64,000 bases of DNA. It comes from JAPOUP01 sp965201085 (GTDB lineage: Bacteria; Pseudomonadota; Alphaproteobacteria; Rhodobacterales; Rhodobacteraceae). Positions within the stretch are counted from its first letter, which is position 1, and each line of letters starts with the position of its first letter. The position numbers were made by a program, and so were the translations under genes. The notes beneath the pieces were generated by a model, which saw nothing but the letters and a program-made list of their open reading frames with translations, was not told the origin of the DNA and did no database searches. Positions 45,311 to 55,534 of this stretch are shown piece by piece. The stretch is taken from assembly GCA_965201085.1 (NCBI GenBank), contig CBDAVS010000021.1, positions 224,011 to 288,010 on the forward strand, given 5' to 3'.

Positions 45311-46484
45311 GGCAGCTGGAGAAACGATGGAAAAAAGCGGGACAGCCATTCCCGTCAGCATCGGACGGTCCATCCTGGGCAGCGAGACCGAAACGGTCAA
45401 TGAGATTGTCAGACAGATCCTTAAATGGCTTGACCGGGAATGGCGTACGACGGAGACCGAATCGGTCGGCGGCGGGCTGAAGTTTCCCTTCACCGGGACC
45501 GAGGCCGGACAGGCCAGGTCGGTCCTACCGCAACGTCCGTCGTTCAGCGCGCTGCGACACGCTTTCCCGCCGGAACGGTGGGAAAGGCCCGTCGCGCTGC
45601 TGGTGGACGAGATCCAGAACGTTGACCTGTCCGCGCTGGATGTTCTCGAGGCCCTGCACCTTGCGACCTACGGCCTGCCGGTCGTCCCGGTCTACGCCGG
45701 TCTCGGAAACTCCGAGTGGAAACTGGATGACATCCTGTCCAGGCTGGAACCGGAGAACGTCCATGACATCGACCGCCTTCCTCCGGAGGACGTCCATCGG
45801 GCCTTCGGCATGATGATGAAAGAGTTCCGTATCGATATGCATGGCGCGGACCCGCTGGAGTGGAAGGCATGGCTTGTGGAGATGTCCGACGGCTGGCCGC
45901 AGCACATGCACAACGCCATGCGGGCTCTGGCCGTGGGACTCGGGAAAACCGGAGGTAAACTCTCCGGGGTCAACGCAGGCCGGGTCCATGAGGATGCCGT
46001 GGAACGGAAGGAGCTTTCCTATTCAAAGCGGATATCCAGGGATATCTCGAACGCGGGTTTTCTTATCAGTGGTCTCATCACGGAGCTGAAACGAAACCGG
46101 GAGGGCATCTCCGAAGGGGAATTGATCGACCATATCCTGGAAAATGAGCGTCCGTCCAATGGCTGGAAACTTCCGAAACACGGTGACGCGGAAACTTTCC
46201 TCGATCATCTTGTCCGTCGCGGTATCCTTCAGAAGCGTTCGGGTGAAAATCCCAGAAACCTTCATCACTGTCCGATTCCAACACTTCAGGACTATATCCT
46301 GAAGGAATGGCCCATCGGGGTTACGGCGCTGGAGCCGCCCCGGAAGGCGCTGCCTCCGGAGCGGCCCGCGATCTCCGCCGCCGTCACCACGGAACCGGCG
46401 GAGGCCAGGACCGATGGAGTTACGGCGGATATCACGGAAAACGAATCCTGCGGAGACAGGCCCCACCGGAAGGTCCGTACGTAG
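45311..46484 (+). pseudogene. P-loop ATPase, C-terminal piece (continues 44107-44302)
   Basis: After removal of the IS5 and one TAA the text reads KTSILRQLEKRWKK across the junction. It then needs one extra base in the A-run at 45331-45336 to continue as SGTAIPVSIGRSILGSETET. Later blocks include Walker B VALLVDEIQNVDLSALDVLE, the sensor-like GLPVVPVYAGLGNS and EMSDGWPQHMHNAMRALAVG. A winged-helix-like end (GISEGELIDHILENE, FLDHLVRRGILQK) follows. The ATG at 45327 after GGAGAAACG could start a shortened protein without Walker A. The stop TAG at 46482 belongs to an ISNCY end, so the native C-terminus is unknown. Confidence 0.7.
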
Positions 46485-46522
46485 TGTCCGCCAGAAAACC
46501 CCAAGTCACGGATTTTTCGCGG
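46482..46522 (+). mobile_element. ISNCY-family 5' end, 41-bp remnant
   Basis: TAGTGTCCGCCAGAAAAC followed by CCCAAGTCACGG and TTTTTCGCG matches the 5' end (upstream of the transposase) of ISNCY copy 2 as read on its own strand. It points rightward and is cut at 46523 by IS30 copy D. Its TAG ends the ATPase frame. Together with copy 1 at 41307-42043, which has the same orientation, it borders the 42.0-46.5 kb island. Confidence 0.75.
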
Positions 46523-47730
46523 CCCCACTTTCCAGTGCGAAGTGCAACACCGGCCCGTCTCCGGAGCGAGGGGGGGGCCGACCGAAACCGGGCGAGCGCG
46601 CCTGCGGAATTCCCTCTCCCCCGTCGGCCGACGGGGCGAAGCGCCTCAGGGAGGCCGCGCCCGCGCGAAAGCCTCCGCCGGCGTCAGGTGGCCGGGCGCC
46701 TTGCGGGGGCGCGCGTTCAGGATGTCCCGGGCCCGCTTCACGCGGGCGTCCGGCCACCTGACGCAGGTCGGTCCCCTTCGGCAGGTACCGGGGCGGCAGC
46801 CCGTTGGTGTGCCCGTTCAGGCCCCGCTCCCACGAGTGGTGGGGCGTCGGGAGGAGGAAGTCGGCCTCCAGCGCCTTCGCCACCTTCGCGTGCCCCGCGA
46901 ACTCCCTGCCGTCGTACGCCGTGATCGTGTGGACCCTGGCGCCGGGACCCTCGGGAAGGTCGGTCATCGCCCCGCCGACCGCCTCCGCCTTCTTTCCGTC
47001 AACCCGTCGGACAGGCGTGAATTCCGGGCATCTGTCCACAGGCGACACCACCGCACCGCCGTGTCCCCCGCCGATCACCGTGTCCGCTTCCCGGTCGCCG
47101 GTCCCCACCTTCGCCCCGCCCTCTTTCGGGCGCTCCGGGATGTCCCTCCGGCCCGGGACATGACCCCGGCCCGCGTGGCGACCACCCTGCCGGTCCGGTT
47201 CCTTTCCCCGCCGCCGCAGGTGCCCGCAAGGCGTTCCGCCGTCCCTGCGGTCCGCGCGTACGAGGTCGTATATCCGCTGACGGCCGACCATGCCGGGGTC
47301 CTCCAGCCGGAGACGCCCCGGGACCTGTTCCGGGCTCCAGCCCTCCCCGGCTTCGCCACGACCTTCGCCCGGCGCCCCTCCGTCAGCTTCCCCGGGACCG
47401 AAGAGGCCCCGCTCCGGCGCGCCGACGCCATCCTCCGCGTCTGTCCCTGCCGGTATCCCCGCCCGCCGCCGTCGCGTCGGATCTCCCGCGATATGGTGGC
47501 CGGATGGCGGCCCGGCCGCCCGGCGATGGCCCCGTTCGAAAGCCCGCCTTTCCCCGTCGCGTATATCCGGCATCTTCCGTCGAAGGTCAGATGACGGTAG
47601 CCCTCGGGCATGACACTCTCCTCTCCTGAGCACAGGGACTGTCGCCGTTATCTGGCCGGTTCGCAGGATGCCGCACCCGAAACGCGGCTTCCCACCATCA
47701 ACGGTGTTGCACTTCAGAGCGGAACGGGGG
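46523..47730 (-). mobile_element. IS30-family element, inactive (copy D)
   Basis: A 1208-bp copy with both terminal repeats but no matching direct repeats at its flanks, which suggests a deletion or recombination after insertion. The transposase starts at 47611, shifts frame near 47360 (text KPGRAGARNRSRG against EEGWSPEQVPGRLRLE), and its second catalytic motif reads TITAYDGREF where TITADNGREF is usual. The first motif is GDREADTVIG. The 3' tail lacks about 170 bp, including the second hairpin arm. It is a dead copy. Confidence 0.88.
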
Positions 47731-47988
47731 AAGTGAATTCCGGCATAGTTGATCCGTCAAACAGGTTACCTTGTATGTTTCGGCGAACATGTGTGTCGGG
47801 AAAGAAAACGCGGCATGTGGTGACCGACCGGTGCGGAAACAGCACCGAAGACTACATCGCTCGCATACCCGACCAAATTCGCTTTGAAGACTGTGGCGGA
47901 TGAAAGGTGGCCTCAGTCCAGCCTACCGCGAAAAAGCGTCCACCATTCCGATGGCCCATATCGTCCGGTCGAATTTCACTTCCGAAAC

Positions 47989-48456
47989 TCAGCCCTTGCG
48001 GTCGAATGCCACCTTCAGGCTCCCGATTTCGATCCTGTTCATGTCCATCATCACCGCCTGCGCCCGCAAAGCGGCTTCACGGTCGGAACCGCCGAGCAGC
48101 CGCGAAAGTTCCCTTGGAACGATTTGCCATGACAGCCCGAAACGATCGACGAGCCAGCCACACCTACTCTCGGAACCGCCTCCCGCCATAAGTGAATTCC
48201 ACAGACGGTCGGTTTCGTTCTGGTTCTCCGTCGTGACCGATATGGAAGCGGCAGGCGAAAGCCTGTAGGTTGGCCCTCCATTCAGGATCTGGTATGGAAC
48301 ACCTGCCAGCGTGAATTCCACAACCAGCGCCGGACCCTACGGTTCCGGTCGAAAGACGGCCTTGATTCCGCTGTCAGGAAACAGCGTGACATATGTCGCA
48401 GCCGCCACCCCATCTTTTTCGAACCAAAGACAGGTTCGGCACTTTGTTTCGATCAT
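47989..48456 (-). pseudogene. PhnB-like VOC-family protein with one in-frame stop
   Basis: The conceptual protein of 155 residues starts MIETKCRTCLWFEKDGVAAA after a GGAAAGGGATT site, continues TYVTLFPDSGIKAVF, and then reads VVEFTLAGVPYQILNGGPTY. The end has WNSLMAGGGSESRCGWLVDR, FGLSWQIVPRELSRLL and a helix with ALRAQAVMMDMNRIEI. This matches the PhnB / 3-demethylubiquinone methyltransferase-like VOC proteins. A TAG at 48338-48340 interrupts the single frame between residues 39 and 40. From 47989-48321 the second part is still open with its own Met, but it lacks the first beta unit. The molecular role of the family is mostly unknown. Confidence 0.8.
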
Positions 48457-48597
48457 GGCGTGAATCCCTTTCCTGACTCCCGGAATCCGCGCAAACTCTA
48501 GGTGTCGTTCGAACGACTCGCCAAATACCGCCGAAAAAGAGTCCGCAGCGAGCCCCGACCCCGCGAACCGCAGCCGTAAGGTCGATCACTGTCCCTG

Positions 48598-51153
48598 TCA
48601 AACGTCGCTCTTCAGTGCCAGATGCGCGGCCGCAAGACGTGCTATGGGAACCCGATAAGGTGAGCAGGATACATAATCAAAACCCGCATCCCGGCAGAAT
48701 GCGATCGACTCGACGTTACCGCCGTGTTCACCACAGACCGAAAGCGTGATTTCGGGCGAAGTATCGCGACCGCGCTTTGCACCTATCACCAGAAGCTCGC
48801 CAACACCGTCCACATCAAGTATGTGGAAAGGGTCTTCAGGATAAACGCCCCGACTGACGTAATCGGACATAAAGCGACCCGCGTCGTCCCGAGAAAGCCC
48901 ATAGGTCATCTGAGTCAGGTCGTTCGTGCCGAAGCTGAGGAACTCCGCTTGCTCCGCGATCTCACCCGCCCTGAGACAGGCTCGGGGAGTTTCGACCATC
49001 ACGCCCAGACGATAGTCGATCTTCACGCCCGTTTCAACCCGGACGGCCGCGGCCACCGCGTCAAGGCGGGTCTTGACGATTTCGACCTCGCGCCGCGCGG
49101 AAACCAACGGAATCATGATTTCCGGCACCACCGGAGCACCGCTATGACTGGCCGTGATCGTCGCCTCGAATATGGCGCGGGCCTGCATGTCGTAGATTTC
49201 CGGTACCGTAACTCCAAGTCGAACACCCCGCATCCCCAGCATCGGATTGAACTCGGACAACTGCTCGACCCGTGCCGTCACCTCGGCGATGGGAAGATCA
49301 AGCGATTCCGCCAGCGCCCGCTGATCTTCACGCGCGCTTGGCAGAAATTCATGCAGTGGCGGATCGAAAAGACGGATACAGACAGGCTTTCCCTGCATGA
49401 TCTCGAACAGTTCCACGAAATCGGCCCGTTGCATCGGAAGCAGGCGGTCAAGCGTCGCATGCCGCCCTTCGGGTGACCCGGCGAAGATCATCTCCCGCAT
49501 AACCGTCAATCGATCATCGTGATAGAACATGTGCTCCGTGCGGCAAAGTCCGATCCCCTGCGCGGCGAACCTGCTGGCCACGCGCGCCTCCGCCGGCGTG
49601 TCGGCATTGGCTCTGATTTCCATATCGCGGGCGTCATCAGCCCATCTCATCAGGATGTGGAACGCCTCGTCCAGATCGGGTCCAAGCATCTCCACCGCGC
49701 CAGCGAGAACTTCACCGGTCGCACCATCAAGCGTTATCAGGTCGCCCTCGGTGAGTTTGCGCCCATCTGCAAGTTCGAGCGTTTTCCGGTGTTGGTGAAT
49801 CCTGATCTCGGAGGACCCGACAACGCATGGCAAGCCGATACCACGGGCGATCACAGCTGCGTGGCTTGTCTGACCACCGCGTTCGGTCAGGACGCCGCAG
49901 GCCGCGTGCATGCCACGTATATCCTCAGGGGCCGTTTCGCGTCGGACAAGTATGCAGTCCAGACCACCGGTGGCGCCTGTCTGGGCGGCTGTGGACGAAA
50001 AGACGATCCGACCGGTAGCGGCGCCTGGGCTTGCGGGAATGCCCTGGGCGACCACATCGCGTGGCGCAGCGGGACAAATCTGAGGATGAAGCTGCTCCGT
50101 GAGCGCACGTGGATCGACACGCAATACCGCGTCTCCCGGCTGGATTACGCCATCTTCAGCCAGAGAGACCGCGATGCGAAGCGCAGCTCGATTGCTACGC
50201 ATCACGCTGACGGCATCAAGGACATTGAGGCGATTGGATTCAACTGTAAACTCGATCCGCATTTCCTCACGAAAGGCATCACGACAGGTCTGACCGTGCG
50301 CGACAAGCTGCTCCAGAATTTCCGGACACAGATCATCCAATGACCGCCCTTCGGGATCGGCGGCGGCGGAAACCGTGTCGAAGCCACCCGACTGATCGGC
50401 ATATTCCTGTCTCTGTCGCAGATAGCATCCCTCGACACTCCTTTCACCGGACGAACCATTGACGAACTGAACGCACCCGGCGCCGCTTTCGACGGATCCC
50501 AGGGCGAGCGCCATCTTCTGAACCACGAGCCCCAACCCGGCATCGGCGGCAGCTCCCTTGGCCTGTCGAAGCAAACGCGAAGTCGTCCCCTCCCAGGCCC
50601 GAGCGACGGAACGCAGCACCTCACCAAGCTGAACGGCGGGATCCTGTGGGAAATCGTCGCCGGTCTCCTCCCTGAAAGCCAGGAGCGCACTTTCGAGAGC
50701 GTCCTGCGTCGGCTCAGGGGGGAGATCGAACATATCTGGATTCAGTCGAGCCACATTGGCGGCGTAGGACTGGATAAATCGAAGATAGAGTGTGTTTGCG
50801 GCTGTCTCTCCGAGACTTTCCGTAAGTGCCACGTGACTGTCCCTCGTTATTCCGACATTCAGAATCGCGCGAGGTCCACCCCAGTTGGGATCCATACTCG
50901 AAGGTCGCACGGAAACCAGCGTTCTATCCCCGAGCCGATCCATGATCGAACGGGTATCGGGCAGAGTGCCGGTGGCGATGCGACGCACGGTCTCGAAGCT
51001 GAGCGCGATCGAAGTCGGAACGGGCAGATCCAGCCGAACCAAGCGCTGCAGGCATTTGGCCCGCTCGCCATGCGTTTCCCTGGCGATTGACGCGGTAGGC
51101 GTGATCAACGAGAACGGTTTAAGGGTAAGCACTTTCCGCACCGCAGCATCCAT
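48598..51153 (-). CDS. ppdK: Pyruvate, phosphate dikinase (short alphaproteobacterial form)
   Basis: An 851-residue enzyme interconverting pyruvate, ATP and phosphate with PEP, AMP and pyrophosphate. The central phosphohistidine domain has VLTERGGQTSHAAVIARGIG with the swivelling His. The C-terminal PEP/pyruvate domain has GIGLCRTEHMF, NPMLGMRGVRLG, IEIRxx-type text EIMIPLVSARREVE and the end SFGTNDLTQMTYGLSRDDAG and SVCGEHGG with the acid-base Cys. The N-terminal nucleotide-binding domain (GERAKCLQRLVRLDLPVPTS) is shortened compared with plant or Clostridium enzymes, as in Rhodobacterales, where the gene follows glyS. ATP use may therefore differ. Start ATG 51153. Confidence 0.92.
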   Translation of the reverse strand: MDAAVRKVLTLKPFSLITPTASIARETHGERAKCLQRLVRLDLPVPTSIALSFETVRRIATGTLPDTRSIMDRLGDRTLVSVRPSSMDPNWGGPRAILNVGITRDSHVALTESLGETAANTLYLRFIQSYAANVARLNPDMFDLPPEPTQDALESALLAFREETGDDFPQDPAVQLGEVLRSVARAWEGTTSRLLRQAKGAAADAGLGLVVQKMALALGSVESGAGCVQFVNGSSGERSVEGCYLRQRQEYADQSGGFDTVSAAADPEGRSLDDLCPEILEQLVAHGQTCRDAFREEMRIEFTVESNRLNVLDAVSVMRSNRAALRIAVSLAEDGVIQPGDAVLRVDPRALTEQLHPQICPAAPRDVVAQGIPASPGAATGRIVFSSTAAQTGATGGLDCILVRRETAPEDIRGMHAACGVLTERGGQTSHAAVIARGIGLPCVVGSSEIRIHQHRKTLELADGRKLTEGDLITLDGATGEVLAGAVEMLGPDLDEAFHILMRWADDARDMEIRANADTPAEARVASRFAAQGIGLCRTEHMFYHDDRLTVMREMIFAGSPEGRHATLDRLLPMQRADFVELFEIMQGKPVCIRLFDPPLHEFLPSAREDQRALAESLDLPIAEVTARVEQLSEFNPMLGMRGVRLGVTVPEIYDMQARAIFEATITASHSGAPVVPEIMIPLVSARREVEIVKTRLDAVAAAVRVETGVKIDYRLGVMVETPRACLRAGEIAEQAEFLSFGTNDLTQMTYGLSRDDAGRFMSDYVSRGVYPEDPFHILDVDGVGELLVIGAKRGRDTSPEITLSVCGEHGGNVESIAFCRDAGFDYVSCSPYRVPIARLAAAHLALKSDV

Positions 51154-51277
51154 TGCTGTGTTGCGGCATGATACCGTTTACCGAACTGCTCGCAAGGCAC
51201 TATCGCGACCGATGAAGGGAAGGTTCCAGATGCCGCCATACCATGACGAGCAAGCACGCCGATACCTGACGGAGGAC

Positions 51278-53362
51278 TTAACCTTCGATCCGGGATAAAT
51301 CCGCCACCATGAGGCATGTTTCCCGAATTCGATGGAGCATTCGAAGACGATTGCGGCGGAGGACGCCGTCGTCGGTATCGATCTGGACGGCCTCGAAAAA
51401 CGCATCGATTGGTGATCTGAGCTCCGCCATATGCAACATCGCCGTCCTGAAATCCTCGACCGCCATCGCAGGCTCGATTTTGCCACCCGCCACGTCCAGC
51501 GTCCTGAACAAGGTCTGTTCCGTTCTGTCCACTGCCAGTTCCGGGTCGGGAGGCGATCGGTAGTCACCTCCATCCCTTTCCTCGGCCTGGGCGACAATAT
51601 TGTTGGCCCGCCTGAATCCCTGCAGAAGATTTACGCCATCGTCCGATCCAAGAAAGTCATTGAGAGCGTCGGCGCGCTTCACAAGCATGGCGAGATCATC
51701 GTTCGCGGGCATGGCAATACAGGCATCGATAATATCGTGGGGGATGCCTTTCTCGCGAAGATGCACCTTGAGACGGTCATGGAAGAAGGTCGCCAGATCC
51801 TCGATTTTCGAATTGGCGGAATCTTCTAAATCGATGGTTTCCCCCGCCTTTCCAATCACGTGATCGAGTGAAATCCTCAGATCATTGGCCAAAACCAGGC
51901 GAATCACACCCAGCGTCGCCCTCCGCAACCCGAACGGATCCTTGGACCCGGTCGGCGTCTCTCCGATCATCCAGAAGCCTGCAAGCATGTCGATCCTGTC
52001 CGCCAGCCCGACAGCTACCGAAACGGGGCGGCTCGGCACGCTGTCCGCGGGGTTTTTCGGCGAATAATGCTCCTCACAGGCCAAAGCCACATCGTCGTCA
52101 AGACCTTCGATCCGGGCATAATGTTTCCCCATGACACCCTGAAGTTCGGGGAATTCCCGAACCATATCCGAAGCGAGATCGGCCTTGACGATCCGGGCAG
52201 CCGCTTCCGCTGTGTCCGGTGCGGCACCAATAAGTGACGCTATCTCCTGCGCAAGGACCGATACACGCGCAACGCGGTCGGCCATCGATCCCAGCTTGTT
52301 ATGGAACATGACTTTCGCCAAAGGCTCCGCCAGTCCCGCAAGCCCGATACGCTCGACGGTTCGGCGATCGTTCTTCCAGAAGAAACGCGCATCCGAGAGC
52401 CGCGCCGCCAGCACCTTTTGGTATCCGGAGAGAATGCGTCCACCCCGATCCTCGGTTTCGATATTCGAGACGGTCAGAAACCGTTCGATTCGACCCGACT
52501 CCGGATTCCTCACCGAAAGGAATTTCTGATGCTCCCGCATTGAAGTCTGGAGCACTTCCGGCGGAAGGTCTAGGAACTCGGCACCGATCTCACCCATAAG
52601 CACTACCGGCCATTCCACAAGTCCAACAATTTCGTTGAGCAGCCGACGGTCCTCGACGACCTCCAATCCCTGCACGAAAGCAAGGTTCTGCGCTTCCGTC
52701 CAGATGTGATCGGCCCGTTCCTCGGCGCGCAGGATCACGCGATCACGCTTCAGTTTCGCCTCGTAATCCTCGAACGAATGTACGCTGAAACGTCCCCGCC
52801 CCACGAACCGGTGACCTTCGGTCGTATCTCCCGTTTTCAACCCGTCGATCTGCAATGGCACGATACTGGGACCGGTCTCGTCGGTCAGAATGCACAGAAT
52901 CGAGTGAAGCGGTCTCACCCATCGCAGGGATCCGTTTCCCCAACGCATTGACTTGGGCCAGGGGAAACCGCGAACGGTCGTTTCCAGAACTTCCGCGACG
53001 ATTTCAGCGACGGGACGACCGGCCCACTCCATTACGGCATACCAGAATTGGCCCTTTCGATCGTTTCGCAGTTCAAGTTGATCCTTGGCCAGTCCGGTTG
53101 ACCTCAGGAATCCTTCGATCGCTCGTTCCGGCGCACCGAATCTCGGTCCCCGTCGTTCCTCGCGAACGGCCGGGCTCTCCGGCGGAAGTCCCTCAACCAC
53201 CAATGACAGGCGTCGCGGTGTAAAAAAAACACCAGCATGCGCGTAGGTAAGTCCGGCCTCCACAATACCGTTCGTAACCAGCCTTCGCAGATCCGCCGCC
53301 GCACGCTTCTGCAGACGCGCGGGGATTTCCTCGGAAAACAGTTCGATCAGAAGTTCCGCCAT
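51278..53362 (-). CDS. glyS: Glycyl-tRNA synthetase, beta subunit
   Basis: A 694-residue beta chain of the alpha2-beta2 bacterial GlyRS, responsible for tRNA recognition. The start MAELLIELFSEEIPARLQKR is the family start, followed by FFTPRRLSLVVEGLPPESP and the HD-like section LGSMADRVARVSVLAQEIAS. The C-terminal DALR-type anticodon part has ANNIVAQAEERDGGDYRSPP. The length is normal. The ATG overlaps the DUF6446 stop (TGATG), giving coupled translation in the operon glyQ, DUF6446, glyS, ppdK. Confidence 0.96.
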   Translation of the reverse strand: MAELLIELFSEEIPARLQKRAAADLRRLVTNGIVEAGLTYAHAGVFFTPRRLSLVVEGLPPESPAVREERRGPRFGAPERAIEGFLRSTGLAKDQLELRNDRKGQFWYAVMEWAGRPVAEIVAEVLETTVRGFPWPKSMRWGNGSLRWVRPLHSILCILTDETGPSIVPLQIDGLKTGDTTEGHRFVGRGRFSVHSFEDYEAKLKRDRVILRAEERADHIWTEAQNLAFVQGLEVVEDRRLLNEIVGLVEWPVVLMGEIGAEFLDLPPEVLQTSMREHQKFLSVRNPESGRIERFLTVSNIETEDRGGRILSGYQKVLAARLSDARFFWKNDRRTVERIGLAGLAEPLAKVMFHNKLGSMADRVARVSVLAQEIASLIGAAPDTAEAAARIVKADLASDMVREFPELQGVMGKHYARIEGLDDDVALACEEHYSPKNPADSVPSRPVSVAVGLADRIDMLAGFWMIGETPTGSKDPFGLRRATLGVIRLVLANDLRISLDHVIGKAGETIDLEDSANSKIEDLATFFHDRLKVHLREKGIPHDIIDACIAMPANDDLAMLVKRADALNDFLGSDDGVNLLQGFRRANNIVAQAEERDGGDYRSPPDPELAVDRTEQTLFRTLDVAGGKIEPAMAVEDFRTAMLHMAELRSPIDAFFEAVQIDTDDGVLRRNRLRMLHRIRETCLMVADLSRIEG

Positions 53363-53826
53363 CAGTTTCGGTACTCCTCGCTCAACTGGTGCCATGAGAA
53401 CGCACGGCCATCGGCGAAGACCGCAACCACCCGATCCACCCCTTCGTGGATGCCAGCCTCACCGAGCAAGGCGACGGCCTGACCGTCACCGAGCGCCGCG
53501 CCAAGTTCGGCGGCGTCAAAGCAATCGAACCAACGCGGAGCGTTCAGCGGAACGGCACCTGTATATTTCACATAGCTCTCTCTCAGCATTGTCTGAGTGT
53601 CGCGTGTCATGAAGCAGGCACGATACCGAAGCGGTGAGCTTTGTGCGTCAATGGCGGAAACATCCTCGACGGGAATCCGCTCCGGCTTGCCTGTAGCGGC
53701 GGAGGTCAGCAGAATTTCCGGAGCGGTAACTTCCTGATAGTAGGCGTGAACCTGTAGGTACCAAACACTGATGCCAGTCGCAGCTGCGCTGGCGACAATG
53801 AAGACACCCAAAACTCTGCCTTTCAT
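53362..53826 (-). CDS. DUF6446 family protein
   Basis: A 154-residue protein with one N-terminal membrane segment (VLGVFIVASAAATGISVWYL) and a periplasmic part containing YYQEVTAPEILLTSAATGKP, CFMTRDT, WFDCFDAAELGAAL and VVAVFADGRAFSWHQLSEEY. Two Cys residues (in ACFMT and FDCFD) may form a disulfide. The family lies between glyQ and glyS in Rhodobacterales and its function is unknown. Start ATG 53826; the stop overlaps the glyS start. Confidence 0.9.
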   Translation of the reverse strand: MKGRVLGVFIVASAAATGISVWYLQVHAYYQEVTAPEILLTSAATGKPERIPVEDVSAIDAQSSPLRYRACFMTRDTQTMLRESYVKYTGAVPLNAPRWFDCFDAAELGAALGDGQAVALLGEAGIHEGVDRVVAVFADGRAFSWHQLSEEYRN

Positions 53827-54342
53827 GTGATGGCCCTATACGTGGGCACAGGATTCAGGCTCCTGTTCGAGGGACCACCACAATCGGTATCCTGCAAATT
53901 AATTTCCTTTGCTTTGACTTCCCGAGCCCCGACCGAGCCGATCGAATTCAACGATTCGATGTCGATCACCGGTTTGATCGGGCGGTTCATGGATTCATGT
54001 CCTGACCGAAGCAGAGACCGTCACCGCTGAGATCGACCGATTCTCGCTCATGCCGTAGACACCATCCTCCAGCCCCTCGATCAACACATTCCGCAGGTGC
54101 GGCTCCTTTGCGAATCCATTCCCTGCGTCGGTACGAAAACACACCTGGCCAACCCGACGTCGGCCGGGCTCCCCCGCCGATTCCTACTCCGATGAAGAAA
54201 ATGGCTCCATCTAGGTGGATTATTCCGAGCGTGGGTGGCTCTCCGCCTTCTTCACCTGAAGGGACTGCATCCAAGCGTGGCCTGGACAGGCGAGAAATCG
54301 CACAGTCACCGGAATGCCATACCGGGTCTGAAGAATCCAAAG
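53827..54342. other. Gap inside the gly operon, possible decayed gene
   Basis: This 516-bp stretch lies between glyQ and DUF6446 on the same strand. In relatives a small membrane or TPM-domain gene can stand here. On the minus strand the text GAIFFIGVGIGGGARPTSGW looks like a hydrophobic Gly-rich piece of a membrane protein, and other frames show more protein-like text, but no continuous gene remains. It may be a pseudogene. Confidence 0.3.
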
Positions 54343-55263
54343 TCACGCCGCAAGTCCACCCGCTTCGGTTCGCACGAAGGCTTCGACGCATTTTTTGGCA
54401 AGTGCCCGAACACGAGCGATATAGGCCTGCCGCTCGGTCGGCGAGATTACACCACGCGCATCTAGTAGATTGAATATGTGGCTTGCCTTGATGCATTGGT
54501 CATATGCGGGATGCGCCATCACGATACGCCATCCGGTTTGGGGATCGATATCCGGTTCGGCAAGAATGCGCTCGCATTCCCTTTCGGCATCCACAAACTG
54601 ACGTGACAACGTGTCAATGTCGGCCACATCGAAGTTCCAGCGGCTGTATTCTCCCTCTGTCTGGCGGAACACATCGCCATAACTCATCGGGATCGCGGAA
54701 TCTGGATCGTTGAACGGCATGTCCATCACATGGTCCACTCCGAGTATATACATCGCGAGCCGTTCCAACCCGTAGGTCAGCTCTCCCGGCACCGGGTGGC
54801 AATCCATACCACCCACCTGCTGGAAGTAGGTAAACTGGCTGACCTCCATTCCATCGCACCATACCTCCCAGCCAAGTCCCCAAGCACCAAGTGTCGGGCT
54901 TTCCCAATCGTCCTCGACAAAGCGTATGTCGTGGAGCCGAGGGTCGATGCCAATGGCTTCAAGTGAACCGAGATAGATTTCCTGAAAGTTTGGCGGGCTT
55001 GGCTTTATGAGCACCTGGAACTGGTAATAGTGCTGAAGCCGGTTGGGGTTCTCGCCATAGCGGCCGTCAGTCGGGCGGCGCGAAGGCTGTACATAGGCAG
55101 CGGCCCATGGCCGAGAACCAAGCGAGCGCAGTGTAGTCGCTGGATGGAACGTCCCTGCGCCGACCTCCATATCGTAGGGTTGAAGCAAAGCGCAGCCGTT
55201 GGCCATCCAATAGGATTGCAGTCGCAGGATGACGTCCTGAAACGAACGGGGTGTATCAGCCAT
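54343..55263 (-). CDS. glyQ: Glycyl-tRNA synthetase, alpha subunit
   Basis: A 306-residue catalytic subunit of bacterial GlyRS. Class II motifs are visible: RSFQDVILRLQSYWMANGCA at the start, motif 2 text RPTDGRYGENPNRLQHYYQF, GWEVWCDGMEVSQFTYFQQV, and ELTYGLERLAMYILGVD with motif 3. Start ATG 55263 (MADTPRSFQD) after GCGAGGACTCC; the frame is open 32 codons upstream without similarity. It is the first gene of the leftward operon with DUF6446, glyS and ppdK. Confidence 0.96.
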   Translation of the reverse strand: MADTPRSFQDVILRLQSYWMANGCALLQPYDMEVGAGTFHPATTLRSLGSRPWAAAYVQPSRRPTDGRYGENPNRLQHYYQFQVLIKPSPPNFQEIYLGSLEAIGIDPRLHDIRFVEDDWESPTLGAWGLGWEVWCDGMEVSQFTYFQQVGGMDCHPVPGELTYGLERLAMYILGVDHVMDMPFNDPDSAIPMSYGDVFRQTEGEYSRWNFDVADIDTLSRQFVDAERECERILAEPDIDPQTGWRIVMAHPAYDQCIKASHIFNLLDARGVISPTERQAYIARVRALAKKCVEAFVRTEAGGLAA

Positions 55264-55534
55264 GGAGTCCTCGCTGGAAGCCCAACTTTCAATATGCACG
55301 GCGGTTGATGGGGTCAATCCAATCCCGATCCGAAAGCACCGTCGGCACTTCATCCGCAACCAAGGGGTCGCGGCGATCGTTGTTTCGGGTATGGGTGGCT
55401 TCGGAAGCGCGGCGCATACCGAAAGACATGCGAATTCAACGCCACCACCGATGCTCTATTCGCTTAAGTTGCTTTTGTTTTACAGTTCAACGCGGCTATC
55501 AATCGCGGGCGCAGGCAAAATGGATTCGGAAACC

